Assembly (NCBI GenBank): GCA_964618555.1
Contig: CAZUBF010000117.1
Location: 1-11,906, forward strand
From: Calidifontimicrobium sp964618555
GTDB lineage: Bacteria; Pseudomonadota; Gammaproteobacteria; Burkholderiales; Burkholderiaceae_C
Direction of reading: 5' to 3'
DNA: 11,906 bases
Within the stretch, counting starts at the first letter, position 1. Every line of letters begins with the position of its first letter. The translations under genes and the position numbers were made by a program. Positions 6,643 through 11,906 of the stretch are shown piece by piece. The notes under the pieces are model-generated. The model did not search any database, had not been told where the DNA came from, and saw only the letters and a list, made by a program, of their open reading frames with translations.

Positions 6643-7209
6643 TCAGGGCTTCTTCGGTGGGAAGCCGGGGAACATCGAACCCGACTGCTCGAGCATCTGC
6701 TTCTGCATCTGCACGAACAGGTTCTTCGACTGCTCGAGGTAGTTGCCCATCAGCCCCTGCATCACCGGCGCCTGGCCGCTGAGGAACTGGGCCCACATCT
6801 CGGGCGTGAAGTTCTTCGGGTCGTACAGGCCCTTGGCCTGCTCGGTGAGGCGGTTCTGCATGTCGACGAAGGTCTGCAGGTTCTTCTCGAGGTACGCGCC
6901 CATCATGCCCTGCATCGCGTGGCCGTAGAAGCGGATGATCAGCGCCAGCGTCTGCGCCGAGAACATCGGCATGCCGCCGGTCTCCTCCTCGAGGATGATC
7001 TGCAGCAGGATGCTGCGCGTCAGGTCGTCGCCGCTCTTGGCGTCGCGCACCTCGAAGTCCTCGCCGGCGAGCACCATCTGCTTGACGTCGGCCAGCGTGA
7101 TGTAGCTGCTGCTGCGCGTGTCGTACAGGCGCCGGTTCGGGTACTTCTTCAGCACCCGCATGCCGGCGCTGGGGGCATCGGCGGCGGCGTGGCGGGGCGC
7201 GGCGGGCAT
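6643..7209 (-). CDS. phaR: Polyhydroxyalkanoate synthesis repressor PhaR
   Basis: A DNA-binding regulator that represses phasin genes (and often itself) and is released when it binds newly formed polyhydroxyalkanoate granules. The 188-residue product has the N-terminal PHB/PHA accumulation regulator domain at about 17-78: 'RVLKKYPNRRLYDT', 'SSYITLADVKQMV' and 'DLTRSILLQIILEEE', nearly invariant in PhaR proteins. Two PHB_acc repeats follow and are visible as an internal duplication, 'MQGMMGAYLEKNLQTFVDMQ' (99-118) and 'MQGLMGNYLEQSKNLFVQMQ' (150-169). A Met/Pro-rich tail ends in PPKKP. The start is ATG at 7209-7207, with a GGAG ribosome-binding site at 7221-7218 (8-base spacing). Another ATG at 7161 would remove a poorly conserved 16-residue N-terminus. 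The same frame is open up to 7338, but that part crosses the promoter region. It is the first gene of the rimO-metC-acyltransferase unit and divergent from the MFS gene. Confidence 0.95.
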   Translation of the reverse strand: MPAAPRHAAADAPSAGMRVLKKYPNRRLYDTRSSSYITLADVKQMVLAGEDFEVRDAKSGDDLTRSILLQIILEEETGGMPMFSAQTLALIIRFYGHAMQGMMGAYLEKNLQTFVDMQNRLTEQAKGLYDPKNFTPEMWAQFLSGQAPVMQGLMGNYLEQSKNLFVQMQKQMLEQSGSMFPGFPPKKP

Positions 7210-7237
7210 CGGGACGGCTCCAGGACGGTGAGCGGCG

Positions 7238-7243
7238 ATTCTA
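7238..7243 (-). promoter_or_regulatory. Candidate phaR promoter, -10 element TAGAAT
   Basis: TAGAAT on the minus strand, within CCTAGAATCG (7236-7245), the same ten bases found in front of ratA. The predicted transcript start near 7231 leaves a leader of about 22 bases that contains the GGAG at 7221-7218. This supports both the promoter and the chosen phaR start. No convincing -35 is seen; the upstream DNA is almost pure G and C. Confidence 0.5.
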
Positions 7244-7260
7244 GGAGTCGCCCCCGGCGG

Positions 7261-7270
7261 CCCCGCGGGG
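7261..7270. repeat. 10-bp perfect palindrome CCCCGCGGGG in the phaR/MFS intergenic region
   Basis: A perfect dyad in the 112-base divergent spacer (7210-7321), followed by a GGTTTTCCC string. It sits about where the -35 box of phaR would be. It is a possible operator or DNA hairpin, but short GC palindromes are frequent at this base composition. Confidence 0.3.
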
Positions 7271-7321
7271 GGTTTTCCCGCCCGAACCGGTCTGGCCGGA
7301 CGCGCCCGAAGATCGGCGAAG

Positions 7322-8515
7322 ATGCCGCCGATGCACACCAGCGGCGACCCGGACGAACCCCGCTACGGCTGGGTCGTGGTGTGGGCGTGTTTCGTCGCGC
7401 TGGCCGTGATCTTCGGCGTGTCGTATTCGTTCGCCGCGTTCTTCGAGCCGTTCGCCGCCGAGTTCGACGCCAGCCGCGCCGAGGTGTCGCTGGTGTTCGG
7501 CCTGTCGGGGCTGCTGTACTTCGTGCTCGGCGCTTTCGCCGGCATGCTCGCCGACCGCCATGGTGCGCGCCGCGTGGCCAGCGCCGGGATGTTGTGCATC
7601 GCGGCGGCGCTGGTCGCGGGCAGCGTGGCCGGCTCGATGACGCAGGTGACGCTGGCCTACGGCGTGGGGTTGGGGCTGGGCATCGCGCTGGTGTACACGC
7701 CGTCGATCGGCTGCGTGCAGCCATGGTTCACGCGCCGCCGCGGACTGGCGGCCGGGCTGGCCAGCGCCGGCATCGGCGCCGGCACGCTGGTCGTGCCGCT
7801 GCTGGCGGCCGGCGCGATCGCCGCGTGGCAGTGGCGCGGCGCGATGCAGGCGTTGGCCGTCGGCGTGCTGCTGGTCGGGCTGGGCGCGACGCTGCTGCTG
7901 CGCACGGCGCCCGCGGCCACGCGCCGCGCCGGCGCGACGGTGGCCGGCACGCCGCTGGTCCAGGCGCTGCGCAGCCGCCGCTTCGCGTGGCTGTACGCGA
8001 TGTGCTTGCTCGGCGCGCCGAGCATGTTCGTGCCGTTCGCCCACCTGTCGGCGTCGGCACGCGACCTCGGCGTGTCCGAGGCGCAGGCGGTGGGGCTGGT
8101 CGGGCTGATCGGCATCGGCAGCCTGACCGGGCGCTTCGCGATCGGCGCGGTGGCCGACCGCATCGGTCGGCCGTGGACGCTGGTCGGCGTGATGGCCTCG
8201 CTCGGGCTGTCGATGGGCCTGTGGCTGGTCGCACACGACTACCCGGCGCTGGCGTTGTTCGCGCTGTGGATGGGGCTGAGCTACGGCGGCAGCGTGTCGC
8301 TGATGCCGGCGCTGTGCATGGACTTCTTCGGCGCTCGCGCCGTGGCGTCGATCATCGGCACGCTGTACACCGGCGCAGCGCTGGGCAACCTCGCCGGCCC
8401 CTGGGTCGCCGGTCGCGTGTTCGACGCCACCGGCAGCTATGCCGCGCCGATCGCCGGCTGCGGGTTGCTCGCGCTCGCGGCGGCGTTTTCGGCGTGGCGC
8501 GCGGTGCGCGCCTGA
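7322..8515 (+). CDS. MFS transporter, monocarboxylate/oxalate-formate antiporter-like
   Basis: A 397-residue inner-membrane major facilitator with about 12 hydrophobic helices. It resembles the monocarboxylate/oxalate:formate (OFA/YcxA-like) branch. The evidence is the opening 'YGWVVVWACFVALAVIFGVSYSFAAFF', the conserved arginine-rich loop 'QPWFTRRRGLAAGLASAGIGAG' at about 133-154, and the loop 2-3 signature 'GMLADRHGARR' (74-84). That signature recurs in the second half as 'GAVADRIGRP' (275-284). The substrate is not determinable, though a small organic acid is likely for the branch. Start candidates are ATG at 7322 and 7331. Neither has a good Shine-Dalgarno sequence, and they differ by three residues. 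It is divergent from phaR, with a 112-base shared upstream region, so joint regulation is possible. The gene stands alone on its strand and ends 185 bases before a convergent gene. Confidence 0.9.
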   Translation: MPPMHTSGDPDEPRYGWVVVWACFVALAVIFGVSYSFAAFFEPFAAEFDASRAEVSLVFGLSGLLYFVLGAFAGMLADRHGARRVASAGMLCIAAALVAGSVAGSMTQVTLAYGVGLGLGIALVYTPSIGCVQPWFTRRRGLAAGLASAGIGAGTLVVPLLAAGAIAAWQWRGAMQALAVGVLLVGLGATLLLRTAPAATRRAGATVAGTPLVQALRSRRFAWLYAMCLLGAPSMFVPFAHLSASARDLGVSEAQAVGLVGLIGIGSLTGRFAIGAVADRIGRPWTLVGVMASLGLSMGLWLVAHDYPALALFALWMGLSYGGSVSLMPALCMDFFGARAVASIIGTLYTGAALGNLAGPWVAGRVFDATGSYAAPIAGCGLLALAAAFSAWRAVRA

Positions 8516-8530
8516 GCGATCGCCGGTGGC

Positions 8531-8556
8531 CGGCTCGGCACCGCTGTCGCGAGCCG
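8531..8556 (+). terminator. Weak inverted repeat after the MFS gene
   Basis: CGGCTCG at 8531-8537 pairs with CGAGCCG at 8550-8556 across a 12-base loop, 15 bases after the MFS stop. No T-run follows, so intrinsic termination is doubtful. The rest of the 8516-8700 spacer between these convergent genes holds no gene I can support. A small GCGGC-AAC-GCCGC hairpin at 8688-8700 abuts the stop of the gene on the other strand. Confidence 0.25.
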
Positions 8557-8700
8557 ATCGGCGGCATCGACGACCGCGCGATCGAGTCGTGAACCGCCGT
8601 GCGTTCGCGAGGACGCGCACGCCCGCTCGGGCCCGCCGGCACCGCCCGCGGCGCGTCGGCACTTCGCTCGGCCGGGCGTCGCACCGCGCGGCAACGCCGC

Positions 8701-9009
8701 TCAGGTGCGCAGCTTGCGCCCCAGCCGCTGTTGCACCGTCGCCGTCTTCGAATGCAGGCGTCCCGCCGGCGCGGCCCGGTAGTCGACCTTCAGGTTCAGC
8801 GCGATGCGCTTGCAGTCGCGCTCGAGTTCCCGGAAGCACGCGCTGACCACCGCCATGCAGTCGTCCCACTCGCCTTCCAGGATCGTGCCCATCGGCGTGA
8901 GCTGGTACGGCAGCCCGCTGCGATCGACGACGTCGAGAACGCGCGCGACGTACGCGCCGACGCTCTCACCCTGCCCCGCCGGGGCCATCGCGAACTCCAT
9001 CAGGACCAT
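8701..9009 (-). CDS. MTH1187-family thiamine-binding protein
   Basis: A 102-residue protein of the UPF0045/MTH1187/YqgV family (Pfam Thiamine_BP). These small ferredoxin-fold oligomers have been found to bind thiamine or its phosphates. Seen here are 'MVLMEFAMAP' (first strand), 'GESVGAYVARVLDVVDRSG' (first helix), 'YQLTPMGTILEGEWDD' (about 35-50, the family signature Y.ltpMGT..EGe) and 'RIALNLKVDYRAAP' (about 68-81). The start is ATG at 9009-9007, with an AGGAG Shine-Dalgarno sequence about 7 bases upstream. Both lie inside the 3' end of the lipoate-ligase-like gene, which it overlaps by 44 bases. A longer in-frame start at 9054 would lack the Shine-Dalgarno sequence and add a non-family N-terminus. 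It is the last gene of the aco unit. Storage, buffering or delivery of thiamine for the E1 enzyme encoded upstream is an inference from context. Confidence 0.88.
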   Translation of the reverse strand: MVLMEFAMAPAGQGESVGAYVARVLDVVDRSGLPYQLTPMGTILEGEWDDCMAVVSACFRELERDCKRIALNLKVDYRAAPAGRLHSKTATVQQRLGRKLRT

Positions 9010-9772
9010 CGAGGTTCTCCTGGTCACGCACATGCGGTGGCACGACGCGCGCAAAGCGCTCGGCGACCACCTGGACGATCCTCGCGTCGAGGTCGGGGGG
9101 GCCCGATCGACCGGGGTGCGCCTCGCGCCACGCGTCGGCGAGGCTGGTCAGCGAGTCGGCACGGTACCGGCGCCCGCTGCCCAGCAGGTCTTCGAAGCCG
9201 TTCGCGGCCTCGGTCAGGGCGCGCGGTTCGGCCGTGGCGACGATCACCGCATGCGCCAGCACGACCGGCCGGCCATCGATGCGCCGCCACGCCTGCGCCG
9301 TGCCCACCAGCTTGCGGCCACCACGCGCCAGGTTGAAACGCCCGTCGCAAAACGAACCCTCGACCGCCTGCGCCGCGCATGAAACGCCGAGCCGGGCGAA
9401 GGCGGCAGCCAGCGCGTCGGTCAGTGCGCGGTAGATCGCGTCGCTGCCGTGCGGCGTCGCGCTGGCGGCGGGCCAGGCCAGGGTGAGGTTCAGCATGCCC
9501 GGCGCCTGCGGCACCAGCCCGCCGCCCGAGGCGCGCACCTGCACCGGCCACCCGCGCGCGGACGACGCGGCACACGCCTCGCTCCAGCGCGGCAGCCGCG
9601 CGTAGCTGCGCGGCGCGACGAAGCCGGTCACGCCCTGCCACAGGTGCGCGGCCGGCCGGCCGCGCGAAGCGACCGCGTGCAGCCACTCGTCCTCGCGCGC
9701 CATGCCGTCGGCCAGCGGCGCATCGTGCACGCTGACGAAGCCGAAGACGGGCAGCGCGTCGGAAGCGGTCAT
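8966..9772 (-). CDS. Lipoate-protein ligase A-like protein (BPL/LplA/LipB superfamily)
   Basis: A 268-residue member of the biotin/lipoate ligase and octanoyltransferase superfamily. The glycine-rich loop 'VRASGGGLVPQAPGMLNLTL' (79-98) matches VRR.SGGGAV....N of LplA/LipM proteins. 'GGRKLVGTAQAW' (151-162) holds the conserved lysine (residue 154) that contacts the lipoyl/octanoyl adenylate. The protein lacks an obvious C-terminal accessory domain such as that of E. coli LplA. It could be a ligase using free lipoate, an octanoyltransferase, or a lipoyl relay enzyme. Its place directly after acoC (19-base spacer) makes the AcoC lipoyl domain the natural target, by inference. The start is ATG at 9772 without a strong Shine-Dalgarno sequence. 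The last about 20 residues are Gly/Asp-rich, look non-conserved, and are encoded in the 44-base overlap with the next gene. Confidence 0.85.
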   Translation of the reverse strand: MTASDALPVFGFVSVHDAPLADGMAREDEWLHAVASRGRPAAHLWQGVTGFVAPRSYARLPRWSEACAASSARGWPVQVRASGGGLVPQAPGMLNLTLAWPAASATPHGSDAIYRALTDALAAAFARLGVSCAAQAVEGSFCDGRFNLARGGRKLVGTAQAWRRIDGRPVVLAHAVIVATAEPRALTEAANGFEDLLGSGRRYRADSLTSLADAWREAHPGRSGPPDLDARIVQVVAERFARVVPPHVRDQENLDGPDGVRDGPGGAG

Positions 9773-9791
9773 GCCCGCAGGTCGCCACGGG

Positions 9792-10895
9792 TCAGGGCGC
9801 GACGTGGCTGCGGATCAGCGCGTTCACGTCGCTCGCCTTCTCCATCATCACCATGTGCCCGCCGTCGAGCACCTCGACACGCGCCCCGGCCGGCGCATGC
9901 GCCGCGTGCGAGGCCGGCACGACGCGGTCGTCGCGGCCGCACACGACCAGCACCGGGATGCCCTTGCCCTCGAGCTCGAGGCCCGGCTGCTCGGCCTGCC
10001 GGCCCCCGGCGAACTGCGCCGCGGCGAGTTGACGCAACAGCGGCTCGACGCCGTCGATGCGCTTGTACTTCAGCAGGTCGTCGAGCAGCTTGCGCGTCAC
10101 CAGCTCGGGGTTGGCGAACAGCCGCTCGACCACCGGCTTGAGTTCGCGCCGCGACTGCGCGCCGACGAAGCCGTCGATGTACTCCGCGCTGATTTCGCGG
10201 CCCAGGCCGGCACTGTTGATCAGCGTCAGCGACGCCACGCGCCGCGGCTGGTCGAGCGCCAGCCGCGAGGCCACCGCCCCGCCCATCGAGTGACCGACGA
10301 CGTGCACGCGGGGCAGGCCGATGGCATCGAGGAAGGACGCGACGAACCCGGCCAGATCGGCGAGCGAGGTGCCCGGCAGGCGCGGCGTCGACTCGCCGTG
10401 CCCGGGCAGGTCGAGAGCGACGACCGGTGCCACCTCGGCCACGACGTCCAGGTTGAACAGCCAGTTGTCCAGGTCGCCGCCGAAGCCGTGGATGAACAGC
10501 ACCGGCGTGCCCTCTCCCGCGCCGCGGCGGGCGTAACGCACCTTCAGGCCGTCGACCTCGGCGAACTCGTAGGCCGAGGCCTCGTCGCCGCCGCCGGCCG
10601 CAGGCACGACGTAGCCGGCGATGTAGGCGTCGATGTCGGCGTCGCTGACCGAGGCCTCGGCGAGCACGCCGAGCAGCGCCTTGACGGGCAGCGTCTCGCC
10701 TTCACGCGCCACCTTGCGGCGCAACCGGCCCGGGTCGGGCGCTTCGACCGCGTTGCTGATCTTGTCGGTCTCGACGTCGAGGATCGGCGTGCCGACCGCG
10801 ATCTCGGCGCCCTCGTCGACCAGCCACGCGGTGACGGTGCCTTCGCGCATTTCCAACCCCCACTTGGGCATGACGATCGGCGTGATGGTGCTCAT
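9792..10895 (-). CDS. acoC: Acetoin dehydrogenase E2 (dihydrolipoyllysine acetyltransferase), AcoC
   Basis: The E2 of the acetoin dehydrogenase complex. It carries the acetyl group from cleaved acetoin on its lipoyl arm and transfers it to CoA. The 367-residue product has the known AcoC architecture. An N-terminal lipoyl domain (about 1-78) has 'MPKWGLEMREGTV' and 'DVETDKISNAVEAP', with the lipoylated lysine at residue 45. A short linker with a vestigial E1/E3-binding-like segment ('ASVSDADIDAYIAG') follows. An alpha/beta-hydrolase-fold domain (about 110-367) replaces the usual 2-oxoacid dehydrogenase catalytic domain. That domain shows 'FIHGFGGDLDNW', the nucleophile elbow 'GHSMGGA' (Ser203), 'CGRDDRVVP' (Asp323) and 'GGHMVMME' (His347). 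The ATG at 10895 has an AGGAG 10 bases upstream. It follows acoB after an 88-base, extremely GC-rich spacer with a possible hairpin and precedes the ligase-like gene by 19 bases. Confidence 0.95.
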   Translation of the reverse strand: MSTITPIVMPKWGLEMREGTVTAWLVDEGAEIAVGTPILDVETDKISNAVEAPDPGRLRRKVAREGETLPVKALLGVLAEASVSDADIDAYIAGYVVPAAGGGDEASAYEFAEVDGLKVRYARRGAGEGTPVLFIHGFGGDLDNWLFNLDVVAEVAPVVALDLPGHGESTPRLPGTSLADLAGFVASFLDAIGLPRVHVVGHSMGGAVASRLALDQPRRVASLTLINSAGLGREISAEYIDGFVGAQSRRELKPVVERLFANPELVTRKLLDDLLKYKRIDGVEPLLRQLAAAQFAGGRQAEQPGLELEGKGIPVLVVCGRDDRVVPASHAAHAPAGARVEVLDGGHMVMMEKASDVNALIRSHVAP

Positions 10896-10935
10896 GCGGG
10901 CAATGCTCCTGCAGTGTGGATTCGTGGCGATCGGC

Positions 10936-10976
10936 GGGCGGGCGCCGCGGCCTGCACGGGCGCGGCCGCGCCGCCC
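10936..10976 (-). promoter_or_regulatory. Possible GC-rich stem-loop in the acoB-acoC spacer
   Basis: 10936-10952 and 10964-10976 are complementary with bulges. The inner six base pairs (GCGGCC with GGCCGC) are perfect, and the loop is about 11 bases. It lies just after the acoB stop and about 40 bases before the acoC start, without a T-run. It might slow 3' decay of acoB mRNA or set the acoB/acoC ratio. Such pairings also arise by chance in nearly pure G+C DNA. Confidence 0.3.
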
Positions 10977-10983
10977 GGCGGGC

Positions 10984-11906
10984 TCAGTGCTGCATCGTGC
11001 GTCGCACCGCGGCGGCGACCTGCTCGACGCTCGGGATGTACAGGTCCTCCAGCACCGGCGAGAACGGCACCGGTGTGTGCGGCGCGGTGACCATCTCGAT
11101 CGGGCCCTTGAGCGCACGGAACGCCTGTTGCGCCACCTGCGCCGAGATGTCGGCGGCGATGCTGCAGCGCGGGTTGGCTTCGTCGACGCAGACCAGCCGG
11201 CCGGTCTTCTCGACGCTTTCGAGCACGGTATCGAGGTCCAGCGGCGACAGGGTGCGCAGGTCGACCACCTCGACGTCGACGCCCTCCTTCGACAGTTGCG
11301 CCGCCGCGTCGAGCGCGCGGTGCACCATCAGCCCGTAGGTGACGATCGACGCGGTCTTGCCCTCGCGCACGACGTTGGCCTCGCCGAACGGGATCGCGTA
11401 GCTCGCCTCGGGCACCTCGCCCTCGAAGCCGTAGAGGTTCTTGTGCTCGAGGAAGATCACCGGGTCGTTGTCGCGGATGCTCTGGATCAGCAGGCCCTTG
11501 GTGTCGTACGGCGTGCTCGGGCACACCACCTTCAGCCCCGGGATGTGCGTGAACAGCGGCGTCAGCATCTGGCTGTGCTGCGCCGCGGCGCGGAAGCCGC
11601 CGCCGCACATGGCGCGGATGACCACCGGCGTCTCGGCCTTGCCGCCGAACATGTATTTGAACTTGGCGGCCTGGTTGAAGATCTGGTCGAAGCAAACGCC
11701 CATGAAGTCGACGAACATCAGTTCGGCCACCGGGCGCATGCCGCAGGCCGCGGCGCCGATCGCCGCGCCGATGTAGGCCGACTCCGACAGCGGCGTGTCC
11801 ATCAGCCGGTCGCCGTGTTTGGCATACAGGCCCTTGGTGACGCCGAGCACGCCGCCCCAGGCGTCGCGCTCGCCGTCGCCGCCGGCGCCGCCGACGATGT
11901 CCTCGC
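10984..11906 (-). CDS. acoB: Acetoin dehydrogenase E1 beta subunit, AcoB (partial, start beyond right edge)
   Basis: The beta subunit of the thiamine-diphosphate-dependent E1 that cleaves acetoin, passing the acetyl unit to AcoC. The frame is open to the right edge, and 306 residues are visible, beginning 'EDIVGGAGGDGERDAWGGVL', so only about 30 N-terminal residues are missing. Family landmarks are 'GVTKGLYAKHGDRLMDTPLS' and 'SESAYIGAAIGAAACGMRP', 'LMFVDFMGVCFDQIFNQAAK', 'GFRAAAQHSQML' with the conserved histidine, 'VVCPSTPYDTKGLL', and the transketolase C-terminal domain 'VEVVDLRTLSPLDLDTVLES'. The AcoB-type 'AWGGVLGVTKGL' and 'DFMGVCFDQI' favour acetoin dehydrogenase over pyruvate dehydrogenase, and the neighbouring AcoC supports this. 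The alpha subunit acoA is expected next, outside the window. No E3 gene is visible here. Confidence 0.95.
   Translation of the reverse strand, partial: EDIVGGAGGDGERDAWGGVLGVTKGLYAKHGDRLMDTPLSESAYIGAAIGAAACGMRPVAELMFVDFMGVCFDQIFNQAAKFKYMFGGKAETPVVIRAMCGGGFRAAAQHSQMLTPLFTHIPGLKVVCPSTPYDTKGLLIQSIRDNDPVIFLEHKNLYGFEGEVPEASYAIPFGEANVVREGKTASIVTYGLMVHRALDAAAQLSKEGVDVEVVDLRTLSPLDLDTVLESVEKTGRLVCVDEANPRCSIAADISAQVAQQAFRALKGPIEMVTAPHTPVPFSPVLEDLYIPSVEQVAAAVRRTMQH

Noticed and set aside
5046..6782. A 578-codon plus-strand frame antisense to rimO and metC
   Set aside because: Composition is Arg/His/Val/Asp-rich with no recognisable domain, and it is fully explained as the shadow of rimO.
7210..7338. 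Extension of phaR to 7338
   Set aside because: The added residues are Pro/Arg/Ala-rich, cross the -10 and ribosome-binding site, and would overlap the MFS start.
6511..8592. A 693-codon open frame on the plus strand spanning rimO's 5' end, phaR and the MFS gene
   Set aside because: It is very rich in Arg, His and Ala and antisense or out of frame to three well-recognised genes. Such long spurious frames are expected at this GC content.
8516..8700. Small frames between the MFS gene and the thiamine-binding gene
   Set aside because: All are Arg-rich frames continuing from neighbouring shadows, with no ribosome-binding site or family resemblance. Only weak inverted repeats are present.
7241..8869. 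A 542-codon minus-strand frame antisense to the MFS gene
   Set aside because: Low-complexity Arg/Gln/His/Ala translation, no motif, and the MFS gene on the other strand has clear membrane helices and family signatures.
9702..11090. A 462-codon plus-strand frame antisense to acoC
   Set aside because: It is the shadow of acoC and the end of acoB. The true genes have catalytic residues and start signals.
1..11906. CRISPR arrays, insertion sequences, tRNA or rRNA genes, prophage or defence genes
   Set aside because: I looked for direct repeats with regular spacing, transposase motifs, terminal inverted repeats, tRNA-like cloverleaf ends and a composition shift, and found none. The window reads as core chromosome throughout.

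Overview
The window is about 11.9 kb of very GC-rich chromosomal DNA. It reads as a betaproteobacterium of the order Burkholderiales, probably in the Rubrivivax/Leptothrix/Methylibium neighbourhood. This placement rests on gene content and protein character (PhaR, a DUF4124 protein, RatA/RnfH next to SmpB, a Burkholderia-type AcoB/AcoC pair) and on base composition. No rRNA or other phylogenetic marker analysis was possible. Coding density is high, gene junctions are short or overlapping, and nothing points to a mobile element, prophage, CRISPR array or RNA gene.

Layout, left to right. (1) 1-966, minus: the 5' two-thirds of guaB (IMP dehydrogenase), running off the left edge. (2) 1076-1603, plus: a secreted DUF4124 protein, divergent from guaB. 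(3) 1581-2364, minus: ratA followed by rnfH, overlapping each other; rnfH also overlaps the DUF4124 gene tail to tail. (4) 2427-2891, plus: smpB, the tmRNA partner of trans-translation, divergent from ratA. (5) 2904-7209, minus: an apparent operon phaR - rimO - metC - acyltransferase. It combines a polyhydroxyalkanoate regulator, the ribosomal protein S12 methylthiotransferase, cystathionine beta-lyase and a polytopic acyltransferase-3 protein. A 10-N assembly gap lies inside metC. (6) 7322-8515, plus: an MFS transporter of the monocarboxylate/oxalate-formate type, divergent from phaR. (7) 8701-11906, minus: the end of an acetoin dehydrogenase operon, acoB (partial) - acoC - lipoate-protein ligase-like gene - MTH1187-family thiamine-binding protein.

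How the genes work together. The right-hand block is the most coherent unit. AcoB is part of the thiamine-diphosphate-dependent E1 of acetoin dehydrogenase, and AcoC is the lipoylated E2. The next two genes encode a protein of the family that attaches lipoyl groups and a small protein of a family that binds thiamine. The operon therefore seems to carry both the enzyme and the handling of its two cofactors. The ratA/rnfH/smpB block is a conserved proteobacterial neighbourhood. The phaR operon mixes carbon-storage regulation with housekeeping functions.

Most of the window is ordinary core genome, and I do not see a new defence or mobile system. The points that deserve a second look are the aco cofactor cassette, several overlapping gene junctions, a nearly leaderless ratA promoter, hairpins at two ribosome-binding regions, and the mis-sized gap in metC.
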